DNA of 64,000 nucleotides from Mycolicibacterium sarraceniae (lineage in GTDB: Bacteria; Actinomycetota; Actinomycetes; Mycobacteriales; Mycobacteriaceae), in the NCBI RefSeq assembly GCF_010731875.1, contig NZ_AP022595.1, positions 310,001-374,000 on the forward strand, given 5' to 3'. A program made the position numbers and the translations under genes. Within the stretch, counting starts at the first letter, position 1. Each line of letters opens with the position of its first letter. Positions 15,850 through 25,454 of this stretch are shown here, one piece after another. The notes beneath the pieces were generated by a model that saw nothing but the letters and a program-made list of their open reading frames with translations, did no database searches and was not told the DNA's origin.

Positions 15850-16707
15850 ATGGCAGGCACACCTTTCTCCGGCAAAACCATGTTCATCTCCGGCGCCAGC
15901 CGCGGCATCGGCCTGGCCATCGCCAAGCGCGTCGCGGCCGACGGCGCGAATATCGCGCTGATGGCCAAAACCACCGAGCCGCACCCCAAGCTGCCGGGCA
16001 CCATCTACACCGCTGCCACAGAGATCGAAGAGGCCGGCGGCCAGGCCCTGCCGATCGTCGGCGACGTCCGCGACGGTGACTCGGTGGCGGCGGCCGTCGC
16101 CCAGGCTGTCGAGCAGTTCGGCGGCATCGACATCTGCGTGAACAACGCCTCTGCGATCAACCTCGGCTCGATCGAGGAGGTGCCGCTGAAGCGCTTCGAC
16201 CTGATGAACGGCATCCAGGTTCGCGGCACCTACACCGTCTCGCAGGCCTGTATCCCGCATATGAAAGGGCGGGAGAACCCCCACATTCTCACGCTCTCAC
16301 CGCCGATCCGGCTGGCGCCCCAGTGGCTCAAGCCCACCCCATACATGATGGCCAAGTTTGGAATGACGCTGTGTGCGTTGGGTATCGCCGAAGAGATGCG
16401 CGACGCCGGGATCGCCTCCAACACACTGTGGCCGCGCACCATGGTCGCCACCGCCGCGGTGCAGAACCTGCTCGGCGGCGACGAGGCGATGGCCCGCTCC
16501 CGCAAGCCCGAGGTCTACGCCGACGCCGCCTACGCGGTGCTGAGCAGGCCGGCTCGCGACTACACCGGACAGACACTGCTGTGCGAAGACGTGCTGCTGG
16601 ATTTCGGCGTCACCGACCTGTCTGTCTACGACTGCATTCCGGGCTCCGAGCTGGGTGTGGACCTGTGGGTCGACACCCCCAACCCGCCGGGCTATCGCCA
16701 GGCCTAA
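15850..16707 (+). CDS. Short-chain dehydrogenase/reductase (Rv3224-like)
   Basis: 285 residues. The NAD(P) site is ISGASRGIGLAIAKR near residue 13, followed by NNASAINLG. The catalytic serine lies in LTLSPPI and the Tyr/Lys pair in PYMMAKFGM. The long tail (LLCEDVLLDFGVTDLSVYDCIPG...) is typical of the HSDL2/SDR subgroup conserved beside sigH in mycobacteria, where it is part of the stress regulon. Substrate unknown. The ATG at 15850 is used. Confidence 0.85.
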   Translation: MAGTPFSGKTMFISGASRGIGLAIAKRVAADGANIALMAKTTEPHPKLPGTIYTAATEIEEAGGQALPIVGDVRDGDSVAAAVAQAVEQFGGIDICVNNASAINLGSIEEVPLKRFDLMNGIQVRGTYTVSQACIPHMKGRENPHILTLSPPIRLAPQWLKPTPYMMAKFGMTLCALGIAEEMRDAGIASNTLWPRTMVATAAVQNLLGGDEAMARSRKPEVYADAAYAVLSRPARDYTGQTLLCEDVLLDFGVTDLSVYDCIPGSELGVDLWVDTPNPPGYRQA

Positions 16708-16790
16708 ACCTGCACGACGGTGTTGCGGCCGGTCGTCTTGGCCCGGACACCGGGGCGGGCCAGCAGCCAGGCCCCGGATTCCGCGGTGTC

Positions 16791-18326
16791 CTACTTCGGG
16801 CGCAGCCCGAAGCGCCGCAGACCGTTCCCCGCGAGGGCCCGCATCATCGCCAGCGCAAACCGGCCCTGCCGCCGCGATGACGAGTACCAGACCAACTCCG
16901 ACTTCTGCGTCGGGATCCGCGGGGCGGTGATCGCCTTTTGACGGCAGAACTTGATCAGCCCGCCGGGCCCACCGGCCCGGTAGCCGATACCGGACTCCTT
17001 CCAGCCGCCCATCGGAAGCGACGGGCAGAACACGTTGGTCAGCGCATCGTTGATGTTGACCGCGCCGCATTCCAGCCGCCGTGCCACCCGTTCACCGCGC
17101 TCGACGTCACCAGTCCACACCGTCGCCGAGAGGCCATACTTGGAGTCATTGGCCAGCCGGATGGCTTCTTCCTCATCAGCCACCTTGACCACGGGCAGCG
17201 TCGGGCCGAAGGTCTCCTCGGCGATACACGACATGGTCGGGGTGACATCGGCGAGCACGGTCGGCTGGAAGAAGGTGCCGACTCCGGTAGGCTTCCCGCC
17301 GGCAAGCACCCGCGCCCCCGCGGCCACGGCATCCTGCACGTGACGGTCCACGATGTCACGCTGAGCGGCGGTGGCCATCGCGCCCGTGTCGTATTTGTGA
17401 CCCGAATCCTCTTGCCCCTGAGCGATATTGCGAACATTCGCGGTGAGCTTGCCGATGAACTCGTCATAGACGGGTGCCTCGACGTACACCCGCTCCACCG
17501 AGATGCACACCTGCCCGGAGTTGAACATGCCGCCCCACGCGATGCCGTTGGCCGCACGGTCGATATCGGCGTCGGCCAGCACGATCGCTGGGTCCTTGCC
17601 GCCGAGTTCGAGGCTGTACGGGATCAACCGCTCCGCGCAGGCCACCGCGACCTTGCGGCCCGTCGCCGTCGACCCGGTGAAGTGCAGATAATCAGAGTTC
17701 TCGATCACAGCCGCGCCCGTCGCGCCGTATCCGGTGGCCAGCCCAAGTATCGGCGGAGCGCCGACCTCGCTCCACCCGCGAGCGAACTCGATCGCTGAAA
17801 GTGGCGTCACCTCAGAGGGTTTCAGCAACACAGCTGCTCCGGCCGCCAGCGCGGGCACCACGTCGAGCGCGAGCATGGCGAGCGGGAAATTCCACGGCTC
17901 GATGATGCCGACCAGTTGATACGGCCGGTACACCGTGGTGAGCTTCTTGACCTTGTAAATCACGGTGTGCGGCTTGGGGTGCGCGTCAGCCAGGAACGCT
18001 TCGGCGTTGCCCGCCCAGTACTTGATCGAGTCGGCGATCGCGACCGGTTCGAGGCTGGCGTCGTTGCGGGACTTGCCCGACTCCGACATCAACACCCCAG
18101 TGAGGTGGTCGGCGTTGTCGAGGATCCAGTCCTGCCACTTGTACATCCAGGCCTTGCGTCCGCGCGGGCCGATCGCCTCCCACTCGGTCTGGAACAGCCG
18201 CAGTTCGCTGGCCTTGGCGGCCACGGTATCCGCGCCGTCCACCGGCACAGTTCCAGCGACCCGGCCGTCGGCGGGGTTACGCACGGTGATGGTGGCCTGA
18301 TCGGCCTTGGGCTCGACCGCGGTCAT
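16791..18326 (-). CDS. Aldehyde dehydrogenase, succinate-semialdehyde dehydrogenase type (GabD2-like)
   Basis: 511 residues from MTAVEPKAD. It has the Rossmann segment IIEPWNFPLAMLALDVVPALAAG, KPSEVTP, FTGSTATGRKVA, the general-base Glu in SLELGGKDPAI, the nucleophile Cys in GGMFNSGQVCISVERV and EETFGPTLPVVKV. It oxidises an aldehyde with NAD(P)+; closest in pattern to mycobacterial GabD2. The ALDH of the amine island (35.5 kb) is deleted, so this intact enzyme might supply a semialdehyde dehydrogenase activity. The longer frame to 18395 is not needed. Confidence 0.85.
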   Translation of the reverse strand: MTAVEPKADQATITVRNPADGRVAGTVPVDGADTVAAKASELRLFQTEWEAIGPRGRKAWMYKWQDWILDNADHLTGVLMSESGKSRNDASLEPVAIADSIKYWAGNAEAFLADAHPKPHTVIYKVKKLTTVYRPYQLVGIIEPWNFPLAMLALDVVPALAAGAAVLLKPSEVTPLSAIEFARGWSEVGAPPILGLATGYGATGAAVIENSDYLHFTGSTATGRKVAVACAERLIPYSLELGGKDPAIVLADADIDRAANGIAWGGMFNSGQVCISVERVYVEAPVYDEFIGKLTANVRNIAQGQEDSGHKYDTGAMATAAQRDIVDRHVQDAVAAGARVLAGGKPTGVGTFFQPTVLADVTPTMSCIAEETFGPTLPVVKVADEEEAIRLANDSKYGLSATVWTGDVERGERVARRLECGAVNINDALTNVFCPSLPMGGWKESGIGYRAGGPGGLIKFCRQKAITAPRIPTQKSELVWYSSSRRQGRFALAMMRALAGNGLRRFGLRPK

Positions 18327-18381
18327 AGCGGTTCCTCTCGCTGGTCGGATCTCGCCTGTGAGCCTAACTTCAGCCGACGCG

Positions 18382-19155
18382 CTAGAACAGGCCAACCGGT
18401 TGGTTGCCTGGGCCGGCGGGCTCGAGCAGCTCTGGTCCGTTGTTACCGACGCTGTTGACCAGAGTCGAGACCTCCCGCAGGTCGATCCCGGTGATATCGG
18501 GCGGTGCGGCCAGCAGGTCGTTATCGGCAGGCCGATCCGGGTCCAGCCAGCGGTCCCAATCCCGCTCGTCGACGATCAGCGGCATCCGGTCATGAATCTC
18601 GGCGAGCTCCCCCACGGCGTCGGTGGTGATGATCGTGCACGTCAGCAGGGGAGCGCTGTCCTCCTGGCCCGCTGTCCATACCGACCACAACCCGGCCATG
18701 AACAGCGGCTCGTCATCGGCGCGGTGCAGATAGAACGGCGTCTTGCGGGCCTTCTTACCGGCCGGAGTGTCCGGGTTGGGTTTCCATTCGTAATAGCCGT
18801 CCATCGGCACCAGGCATCGCTTGCTTTTTGCCGATGCCCGAAAGGCCGGCGAGCTGGTGATCTTTTCGGCGCGCGCATTGATCAGCAGAGGACCCTTGGT
18901 CTCCGGGGCGCCGTCGGCCGTCGCCTTCACCCACGGTGGCACCAGACCCCAGCGCATTAGCCTGACCCGCCTGGTCGGGGTGTCCTCAGGCTCGGTGTGT
19001 CGACTCACGACGGTGGCGACACTGGCTGTCGGCGCGACGTTGTAGTTGGGTCCGCGGGCTTCAGAAGCCGAAGTAGACGCTGTAACTTCATCGATGGCCT
19101 GGAGCTTTTCGGCGAGCAGCGCCGGGTCGGTGGTCACCGCGAATCGTCCGCACAT
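18382..19155 (-). CDS. SOS response-associated peptidase, YedK/HMCES family (Rv3226c-like)
   Basis: 257 residues starting MCGRFAVT; Cys2 is the nucleophile that forms a covalent crosslink with abasic sites in single-stranded DNA. Other family blocks are [32 protein letters not shown] and [11 protein letters not shown], with a His in EIHDRMPLI. It shields abasic sites during repair. It is divergent from aroA, whose start is 46 bases away. Confidence 0.93.
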   Translation of the reverse strand: MCGRFAVTTDPALLAEKLQAIDEVTASTSASEARGPNYNVAPTASVATVVSRHTEPEDTPTRRVRLMRWGLVPPWVKATADGAPETKGPLLINARAEKITSSPAFRASAKSKRCLVPMDGYYEWKPNPDTPAGKKARKTPFYLHRADDEPLFMAGLWSVWTAGQEDSAPLLTCTIITTDAVGELAEIHDRMPLIVDERDWDRWLDPDRPADNDLLAAPPDITGIDLREVSTLVNSVGNNGPELLEPAGPGNQPVGLF

Positions 19156-19200
19156 GACTCCATGGTGGCGCACGTGAACGACAAGGCAGGATGTATAGCC

Positions 19201-20487
19201 GTGAGCACCGAGTTGTGGACGGCACCTTCGACAGCGACCGCCGTCGACGCCACCGTGACGGTGCCCGGCTCGAAGTCCCAGACCAACCGCACCTTGATCC
19301 TCGCGGCGCTGGCCGCCGCTTCGGGGCAGGGCGACTCCACGATCAGTGGCGCACTGCGCAGCCGCGACACCAACCTGATGATCGGGGCCCTGCAGGCACT
19401 GGGCATCGAGGTCACCGGTGCGGACACCGACGTGGTGGTCGGCGGGACTCTCGCGCCCACGCCGCAGACTCGCATCGAATGCGGGCTGGCCGGCACGGTG
19501 CTGCGGTTCGTTCCACCCCTGGCGGCGCTGAGCACCGCGGTCGTCACCTTCGACGGTGACGAGCAAGCTCGAACCCGGCCGATCACTCCCCTGCTTGACG
19601 GGCTCCGCGGCCTCGGCGTCGACATCGACGGCACCGGGCTACCGTTCGACGTTCGTGCCGCCGGCGCGGTCGACGGCGGCACGGTACACATCGACGCCTC
19701 CAGCTCCTCGCAGTTCGTCTCGGGACTGCTGCTGTCCGGCGCCGCTTTCATCCAGGGCCTGACCGTCGTGCACACCGGCCCGTCGCTGCCGTCGGCCCCG
19801 CATATCGCGATGACGGTGGCGATGATGCGCGAGGCCGGCGTCGACGTTGACGACACCAAGCCCAACAGGTGGCGGGTGACCGCAGGCCCGATCATTGCCC
19901 GGCACTGGGACGTCGAGCCGGACCTGTCCAATTCGGTACCGTTCCTGGCCGCAGCGGTGGTGACCGGCGGAGCCGTGCGCATCACCGGCTGGCCGACGGC
20001 CAGCGTGCAACCCGCCAACGCCATTCTCGGCATCCTGCAATTGCTCGGATCGACTGTGCACCAGTCAGACTCGCACCTCGAGCTGCGGGGTCCGCAGTCT
20101 TACCGCGGCTTTGACGTGGACCTGCATGACGTGGGCGAGTTGGCCCCGGCGGTGGCGGCGCTGGCGGCACTGGCCGCCCCGGGCTCGGTGTCGCGGCTGA
20201 GCGGTATCGCGCATCTGCGCGGTCACGAGACCGACCGGCTGGCGGCTCTGAGCACCGAAATCAACGGGCTAGGCGGCAATTGCGCCGAAACCGACGACGG
20301 CCTGGTGATCACTGCCGTACCCCTGCAGGCCGGCACCTGGCATTCCTACGCCGACCACCGGATGGCGATGGCCGGGGCTATCGTCGGGCTGCGGGTACCC
20401 GGCCTGATGATCGAGGACATCGCGACCACCGCCAAGACGCTGCCGGACTTCGCGGCACTGTGGACCGAAATGGTGGGCCGCGGTTGA
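19201..20487 (+). CDS. aroA: 3-phosphoshikimate 1-carboxyvinyltransferase (EPSP synthase)
   Basis: A 428-residue shikimate-pathway enzyme joining PEP and shikimate-3-phosphate. The substrate blocks are [17 protein letters not shown] at residue 20, [17 protein letters not shown] (the LxGTxxRF motif) and [16 protein letters not shown]. The C-terminal block [21 protein letters not shown] is also present. The GTG at 19201 aligns with the M. tuberculosis start. Its TGA overlaps the TTG of rsgA. Confidence 0.95.
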   Translation: MSTELWTAPSTATAVDATVTVPGSKSQTNRTLILAALAAASGQGDSTISGALRSRDTNLMIGALQALGIEVTGADTDVVVGGTLAPTPQTRIECGLAGTVLRFVPPLAALSTAVVTFDGDEQARTRPITPLLDGLRGLGVDIDGTGLPFDVRAAGAVDGGTVHIDASSSSQFVSGLLLSGAAFIQGLTVVHTGPSLPSAPHIAMTVAMMREAGVDVDDTKPNRWRVTAGPIIARHWDVEPDLSNSVPFLAAAVVTGGAVRITGWPTASVQPANAILGILQLLGSTVHQSDSHLELRGPQSYRGFDVDLHDVGELAPAVAALAALAAPGSVSRLSGIAHLRGHETDRLAALSTEINGLGGNCAETDDGLVITAVPLQAGTWHSYADHRMAMAGAIVGLRVPGLMIEDIATTAKTLPDFAALWTEMVGRG

Positions 20488-21473
20488 GCCCTCGCGAGTA
20501 CGACGAGTCCGACGTCAAGATCAGGTCGGGCGGTGGATCGCGGCCGAGAACCAAGACCCGTCCCGAGCACGCGGACGCCGTGTCGGCGATGGTGGTCACC
20601 GTCGACCGCGGCAGGTGGGGCTGCGTACTGGAGGGCGACCCGGACCGGAATGTCACCGCGATGCGCGCTCGCGAACTGGGTCGCACCCCGATCGTCGTCG
20701 GCGACCACGTCGACGTCGTCGGTGACCTGTCCGGGCGGTCTGACACCCTGGCCCGGATCGTGCGCCGTAGTGATCGGCGAACGGTGTTGCGCCGCACCGC
20801 CGATGACACCGATCCCAGCGAGCGTGTGGTCGTCGCCAACGCCGACCAGTTACTCGTCGTGGTGGCGCTGGCCGACCCCCCGCCGCGTACGGGTCTGGTG
20901 GACCGCACGCTGATTGCGGCGTATGCCGGCGGGATCAGGCCTATCCTGTGCCTGACGAAAACCGACCTGGCGCCGCCCGCGCCGTTCGCCGAGCAGTTCT
21001 GCGACCTGGATCTCACCGTGCTGACCGCCGGACGCGGCGACTCGATCGACGAGGTGGAGCAGCTGCTGACCGGGCAGGTCACCGTGTTGCTCGGCCACTC
21101 GGGGGTCGGCAAGTCCACCTTAGTGAATCGCCTTGTGCCCCAGGCCCGCCGGGCGACGGGCGAAGTGTCGGGTGTCGGTAAAGGCAAGCACACCTCGACG
21201 CAGTCGGTGGCGCTTCCGTTGCCGGGCGGCGGTTGGGTGATCGACACCCCGGGCATCCGGTCATTCGGCCTGGCCCATATCGAGCCCAACGACGTGATGC
21301 GGGCGTTTTCGGATCTGGCTGACGTAATCGAAGAATGCCCCCGTGGCTGTGGCCACATGGGGCCACCCGCAGACCCGGAATGCGCGCTCGACGCGTTGAC
21401 CGGTGCGCCGGCGCGGCGCGTGGCCGCCGCCAGGCGGCTGCTGTCGGCGTTGTCAGAAACCGCCGCGTATTGA
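20484..21473 (+). CDS. rsgA: Ribosome small-subunit-dependent GTPase RsgA (Rv3228-like)
   Basis: A 329-residue circularly permuted GTPase with the motifs in order G4 (CLTKTD), G1 ([16 protein letters not shown]) and G3 ([11 protein letters not shown]). These follow an OB-like N-terminal domain and precede the zinc-binding [16 protein letters not shown]. It checks 30S maturation. The TTG at 20484 ([11 protein letters not shown]) reproduces the known N-terminus and overlaps the aroA stop, so the pair is coupled. An odd Arg/Lys-rich head ([14 protein letters not shown]) is typical of actinobacterial RsgA. Confidence 0.9.
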   Translation: MSPREYDESDVKIRSGGGSRPRTKTRPEHADAVSAMVVTVDRGRWGCVLEGDPDRNVTAMRARELGRTPIVVGDHVDVVGDLSGRSDTLARIVRRSDRRTVLRRTADDTDPSERVVVANADQLLVVVALADPPPRTGLVDRTLIAAYAGGIRPILCLTKTDLAPPAPFAEQFCDLDLTVLTAGRGDSIDEVEQLLTGQVTVLLGHSGVGKSTLVNRLVPQARRATGEVSGVGKGKHTSTQSVALPLPGGGWVIDTPGIRSFGLAHIEPNDVMRAFSDLADVIEECPRGCGHMGPPADPECALDALTGAPARRVAAARRLLSALSETAAY

Positions 21474-21513
21474 TGACTGTTTGCAACACCAAGGGAAAGG
21501 GCACGCCGAACAG

Positions 21514-22362
21514 ATGAGCACTATTCCGAGCTTGACATTGAACGATGGCACTTCGATCCCCCAGCTCGGGTTCGGTGTCTTCCAGATCGCACCAGATGAG
21601 ACCGCGGCAGCGGTGTGCACCGCCCTGGAGATCGGCTATCGCCACATCGACACCGCCGAGATGTACCAGAACGAAAAGGGCGTCGGGGAGGGCATCCGGG
21701 ATTCCGGCATCAACCGCGGCGAGGTGTACATCACCAGCAAGCTCAGCAACGGTTTCCACAAGCCCGACGATGCGCGACGCGCATTCGACGGGACTATAGC
21801 GGCGTTGGGCTTCGACTACGTCGACCTCTTCCTGATCCACTGGCCGCTGCCGGGGCTCTACGACGGCGACTTCATCTCCACCTGGAAGGTGTTGGAGGAG
21901 TTCAAGAATGACGGCCGCGCCCGCAGCATCGGGGTGTCCAACTTCCAGATCCACCACCTCGAGCAGCTCGCCCGCGACACTGAGATCGTGCCCGCCGTCA
22001 ATCAAATCGAAGTGCATCCGTACTTCGCCAACGACACGCTGCGCGGCTACGGCATCGACCACAGCATCCGCACCGAGGCGTGGTCACCGATTGCCCAGGG
22101 CGCGGTGCTCGGCGACCCGGTGATCGGTGCGATCGCCGAACGCCACGGCAAGAGCCCGGCTCAGGTGGTGCTGCGCTGGCACATCGAACGCGGCGATATC
22201 GTGTTCCCGAAATCCGTTACCCCGGAGCGGATCAAGGAGAACACTGAGATTTTCGACTTCGAGCTGGGCGATGAGGACATTGATGCCATCACCGCACTCG
22301 ACAAGGGCGAAGCCGGACGCCGGGGCCCCAACCCGGACGACTTCAACTGGATCCCCGATTAA
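21514..22362 (+). CDS. Aldo/keto reductase (AKR5-type)
   Basis: A 282-residue NADPH-dependent oxidoreductase. The tetrad is visible as Asp in GYRHIDTAEMY with Tyr, Lys in TSKLSN, and His in FLIHWPLP. GVSNF and the cofactor block (PKSVTPERIKENTEIFDFEL) complete the family. It is close to mycobacterial Rv2971-type 2,5-diketo-gluconate-reductase-like AKRs, which reduce methylglyoxal and dicarbonyls. It ends at a very long terminator hairpin shared with desA3. Confidence 0.9.
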   Translation: MSTIPSLTLNDGTSIPQLGFGVFQIAPDETAAAVCTALEIGYRHIDTAEMYQNEKGVGEGIRDSGINRGEVYITSKLSNGFHKPDDARRAFDGTIAALGFDYVDLFLIHWPLPGLYDGDFISTWKVLEEFKNDGRARSIGVSNFQIHHLEQLARDTEIVPAVNQIEVHPYFANDTLRGYGIDHSIRTEAWSPIAQGAVLGDPVIGAIAERHGKSPAQVVLRWHIERGDIVFPKSVTPERIKENTEIFDFELGDEDIDAITALDKGEAGRRGPNPDDFNWIPD

Positions 22363-22376
22363 GCCCCGCGGGTAAA

Positions 22377-22432
22377 CGAAATCGACGCTGGCGAGGGAGT
22401 TACTCGAACTTCCCTCGCCAGCGTCGATTTCG
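22377..22432. terminator. Long convergent hairpin terminator (22-bp perfect stem)
   Basis: The arms at 22377-22398 and 22411-22432 are exact reverse complements over 22 bp, with a 12-base loop. It sits exactly between the convergent aldo/keto reductase and desA3 genes. There is no long U-tract, but the stem is strong and equally usable from both directions. Confidence 0.9.
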
Positions 22433-22441
22433 CTGTAGGCC

Positions 22442-23668
22442 TTAGCCAGCCTTGGCTGCGCGCCGCTTGGCCCGCACGGCCGCGATAGCGGACTTCAGCC
22501 CGCGGCGGGGCTCGTCGCCCAGCTCGTCGAACATGCGCTCGCTGCGCGTCTCGGGCGCGTCGTCGGAGGTGTCGCGCAGGTACTTATCCGGCAGCGACAG
22601 CTTGGCGATCGTGCGCCAGGTCTTGGCGTACTGCACCAGGAACGGCCCGCTGGTATAAGGCAGGTCGTACTTATCGCAGACCTGGCGCACCCGCACCGAG
22701 ATCTCGTGGTACCGGTTGCTGGGCAGGTCGGGGAACAAGTGGTGCTCGATCTGGTACGACAGGTTGCCGGTCATGAAGTCCATGGCCCGGCTGCCGTCGA
22801 TATTGGCGCTGCCCAGCATTTGGCGCAGGTACCACTTGCCCTTGCTCTCGCCCACCATGTCGGTCTTGGTGAATTTCTCTGCGCCATCAGGGAAGTGCCC
22901 GCAGAAGATCACCGCGTTGGCCCACACATTGCGGATTACGTTGGCAATCGCGTTGGCAGTGGCCGTAGAACGATAGCTGGCACCCGGAGACAACGACGTG
23001 ACCGCCGGAAAGACGACGTAGTCCTTGAGCAGCTGGCGGCTAGCCTTCTCGCCGAACTCTCGCACCCGGATCAGGGTGGCTTTACGGTCGTCGCGACCTT
23101 TGGATATCTTGCCCAGCTCCAAGTGCTGCAATCCGACGCCCCACTCGAAGCCGATGGCCAGCAGGGTGTTGAAGAGTAGGTTGCCGTACAGGTTGAACGG
23201 CTTCCACTTCGTATCGCGGGTGACGCGGATGACGCCGTAGCCCACATCGTCGTCCATGCCCAAGATGTTGGTGTACTTGTGGTGCATGAAATTGTGGGTG
23301 AACCGCCAGTGCTTCGACGCCCCGCTCATGTCCCACTCCCACGATGAGGAGTGAATCTCGGGATCGTTCATCCAATCCCACTGGCCATGCATGACGTTGT
23401 GGCCGATCTCCATATTTTCGATGATCTTGGCCACGCCCAGAGTCACAGTGCCGGCCCACCACGCGGATCGCTTGGAGCTCGCGGTGAGCATCAGCCGCCC
23501 GGCGATCTCCAGCCCGCGTTGAGCGGCGATCGTGCGGCGGATGTAGCGCGCATCCCGCGCGCCCAGGGAATCCTCAATGTCCTGGCGGATGGAGTCGAGC
23601 TCGACCGCCAGGCTGTCGATATCAGCTTCGGTCAGATGCGTAAAGGCATCAACTTCGGTTACAGCCAT
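22442..23668 (-). CDS. desA3: Membrane stearoyl-CoA delta-9 desaturase DesA3
   Basis: A 408-residue integral-membrane di-iron desaturase making oleoyl-CoA from stearoyl-CoA. The histidine boxes are EIGHNVMHGQWDW, HWRFTHNFMHHKYTN and SYQIEHHLFPDLPSNRY. It works with the ferredoxin reductase encoded at 23740-24888. The M. tuberculosis enzyme ends in an LAA degron; this one ends RRAAKAG, so that proteolytic control seems absent. Two TACG-N4-CGTA dyads lie 25-60 bases upstream. Confidence 0.93.
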   Translation of the reverse strand: MAVTEVDAFTHLTEADIDSLAVELDSIRQDIEDSLGARDARYIRRTIAAQRGLEIAGRLMLTASSKRSAWWAGTVTLGVAKIIENMEIGHNVMHGQWDWMNDPEIHSSSWEWDMSGASKHWRFTHNFMHHKYTNILGMDDDVGYGVIRVTRDTKWKPFNLYGNLLFNTLLAIGFEWGVGLQHLELGKISKGRDDRKATLIRVREFGEKASRQLLKDYVVFPAVTSLSPGASYRSTATANAIANVIRNVWANAVIFCGHFPDGAEKFTKTDMVGESKGKWYLRQMLGSANIDGSRAMDFMTGNLSYQIEHHLFPDLPSNRYHEISVRVRQVCDKYDLPYTSGPFLVQYAKTWRTIAKLSLPDKYLRDTSDDAPETRSERMFDELGDEPRRGLKSAIAAVRAKRRAAKAG

Positions 23669-23693
23669 TGGTCATGCCTCCCTTCTAGTAACC

Positions 23694-23726
23694 TACGCTA
23701 CCGTAACCTACGTTTCCGTAGGTTAC
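23694..23726. promoter_or_regulatory. Tandem TACG-N4-CGTA operators upstream of desA3
   Basis: TACGCTACCGTA (23694-23705) and TACGTTTCCGTA (23709-23720) repeat with a 15-bp period. The second lies in a larger dyad, GTAACCTACG-TTTC-CGTAGGTTAC (23703-23726). The same arrangement stands before the reductase gene. The symmetry suggests cooperative binding of a TetR-like lipid-sensing repressor not encoded locally. Confidence 0.75.
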
Positions 23727-23739
23727 TAGCTAGTAAACC

Positions 23740-24888
23740 TCAGACGTCGATCACACAGTCGCCCGAAGCAGCCGAAACACAGGTTTGAATTCGAGTACCC
23801 GGCTCGTGCTCGACGCCGGTGCGCAGATCACGGACATGCCCTTCGACCAGGGGCACCACGCAGGACTGACAGATGCCCATGCGGCAGCCGAAGGGCATCC
23901 GCAACCCGGCCGACTCGCCGGCCTCCATCAACGATGTCGCAGCGTCCGCCGCCACCGTCTTGCCACTGCGGCCGAACGTCACGGCGCCACCCTGCCCGTG
24001 CGCGGCCGCCCGGGACGCCGCGAACCGCTCGAGGTGCAGCTGGTCGCCGATCCCGGCCGCCTGCCATACCTTCTCGGCCTCGGTGAGCATTCCTTCGGGA
24101 CCACACGCCCAGGTCTGGCGCTGCCGCCAGTCCGGGGCTACGCCGTCGAGCTGACGCAGATCCAGGCGCCCCTGGGTCCGGGTGGTGCGCACAGTCAGCC
24201 GGTAGGTGTCGTGGTCGCGGGCCAGCTCGGCCAGCTCGGCGGCGAACATCACGTCGGATTCAGTTGGGGCGGAATGAATGTGGACGATATCGCCGATCTG
24301 GCCACGACGCGTCAGGGTCCGCAGCATCGACATCACCGGGGTGATGCCGGAGCCGCCGGTGAGGAACAGCACCGAGGCGGGCGCAGGATCGGGCAACACG
24401 AAGTTGCCCTGCGGCGCGGCCAGCCGGACGATCGTGCCGGGTGTCACTCCCCCGACCAGGTGGGTGGACAGGAAACCCTCGGGCATGGCCTTGACGGTGA
24501 TCGTGATCGTCCGCGAACGACCGGTGCCGTCGGAGTGCGGGCTGGACGTCAGGGAGTACGACCGCCACCGCCAGCGGCCGTCGACCAGCAGGCCGATGCC
24601 GATGTACTGGCCGGGCTGATAATCGAAGGTGAAACCCCAGCCGGGTTTGATCACCAGTGTCGCCGAGTCCTCGGTTTCCCGGCGGACCTCGAGCACCCGG
24701 CCGCGCATCTCGCGCGCCGACCACAACGGGTTGGCCAGCTGCAGGTAATCGTCGGGCAGCAGCGGTGTGGTGATGCGCCCGAAGAGGGCCCGCACCGCGT
24801 CGATCGCGGGGTTTCGCCCCTCGCCGACCACCGTGGGCCGAATCGTGTCCACCACGTTCGCACTGATCTTGACCTGGTTTTTCACCAT
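23740..24888 (-). CDS. FAD/2Fe-2S ferredoxin reductase, DesA3 electron donor (Rv3230c-like)
   Basis: About 382 residues from MVKNQVKIS; a GTG at 24891 is an alternative, but AGGAG spacing favours the ATG. The FAD-binding block is [12 protein letters not shown] with [10 protein letters not shown]. The NAD(P)H block is [18 protein letters not shown] and WACGPEGML. The C-terminal plant-type 2Fe-2S cluster is [14 protein letters not shown]...CVSAASGDC. In M. tuberculosis this protein reduces DesA3. It has its own operator pair upstream, so it and desA3 can be co-regulated although each has a promoter. Confidence 0.9.
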   Translation of the reverse strand: MVKNQVKISANVVDTIRPTVVGEGRNPAIDAVRALFGRITTPLLPDDYLQLANPLWSAREMRGRVLEVRRETEDSATLVIKPGWGFTFDYQPGQYIGIGLLVDGRWRWRSYSLTSSPHSDGTGRSRTITITVKAMPEGFLSTHLVGGVTPGTIVRLAAPQGNFVLPDPAPASVLFLTGGSGITPVMSMLRTLTRRGQIGDIVHIHSAPTESDVMFAAELAELARDHDTYRLTVRTTRTQGRLDLRQLDGVAPDWRQRQTWACGPEGMLTEAEKVWQAAGIGDQLHLERFAASRAAAHGQGGAVTFGRSGKTVAADAATSLMEAGESAGLRMPFGCRMGICQSCVVPLVEGHVRDLRTGVEHEPGTRIQTCVSAASGDCVIDV

Positions 24889-24914
24889 CACGCATCTCCT
24901 ACTGGCCGTTAACC

Positions 24915-24941
24915 TACGGTACCGTAACTTACGGTCCCGTA
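24915..24941. promoter_or_regulatory. Tandem TACGG-N2-CCGTA operators upstream of the DesA3 reductase
   Basis: TACGGTACCGTA (24915-24926, a perfect palindrome) and TACGGTCCCGTA (24930-24941), again with a 15-bp period, lie 27-53 bases before the reductase start. They match the two sites before desA3 in sequence and spacing. Confidence 0.78.
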
Positions 24942-24950
24942 TCTAGGCGT

Positions 24951-25454
24951 TCAGAGCAAATCGAGCAGAAACGGCAGCTCCTGGGTGGCGTACCAGGCCA
25001 GGGCGTGGTCCTGGGCGTCGCCCACGATGAACTCGGCGTCGTCGTCGCCCAGATCGGCGTCGTCGACGACGGCGATCGCGGCCTTCACGGCGGGTTCGGC
25101 GTCGGGATTGTCCACGTAGGCAGCGACTACCTGATCCAGGTTCACCCGGCCGCTCACCCGCACCACCGCGTCGTCCAGATCCGGTCGCACCGTGGCATCG
25201 GCGTCCGCGATGACGACCGCCCGGCGCAGCGGCAACCCACCATCGGCGTGGCCCGCCTCAGCAGCCAGCAGACGCAGCGACGCCAGCGCCGCCTCGCCAA
25301 TCGCGACCTCGGCCAGCTCCTCGTCGTCGCCCTCGGCGTAGGACTCCCGCAGGGTCGGCGTGACGGCGAACGCCGTCCCGCTCAGCGGCTGGAGCGATCC
25401 GTCAGCAACCAGCTGCTGCAGCATGGCCAAGGTGGCCGGGACATAGACCCGCAT
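24951..25454 (-). CDS. Conserved actinobacterial protein, DUF6912-like (Rv3231c-like)
   Basis: 167 residues beginning MRVYVPATLAMLQQLVADGSL and ending AWYATQELPFLLDLL, a pattern conserved at this site in mycobacteria. Acidic, soluble, alpha/beta, with no catalytic motif visible. Its ATG overlaps the stop of the polyphosphate kinase gene (25454), so the two are coupled. Function unknown; family name recalled, not searched. Confidence 0.75.
   Translation of the reverse strand: MRVYVPATLAMLQQLVADGSLQPLSGTAFAVTPTLRESYAEGDDEELAEVAIGEAALASLRLLAAEAGHADGGLPLRRAVVIADADATVRPDLDDAVVRVSGRVNLDQVVAAYVDNPDAEPAVKAAIAVVDDADLGDDDAEFIVGDAQDHALAWYATQELPFLLDLL

Noticed and set aside
15756..16004. N-terminal extension of the DUF849 remnant
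   Set aside because: This part is exactly antisense to the start of the SDR gene and has no DUF849 similarity.
22377..22432. Operator palindrome
   Set aside because: A 22-bp stem with a 12-base loop exactly between two convergent stops fits a terminator better than a regulator site.
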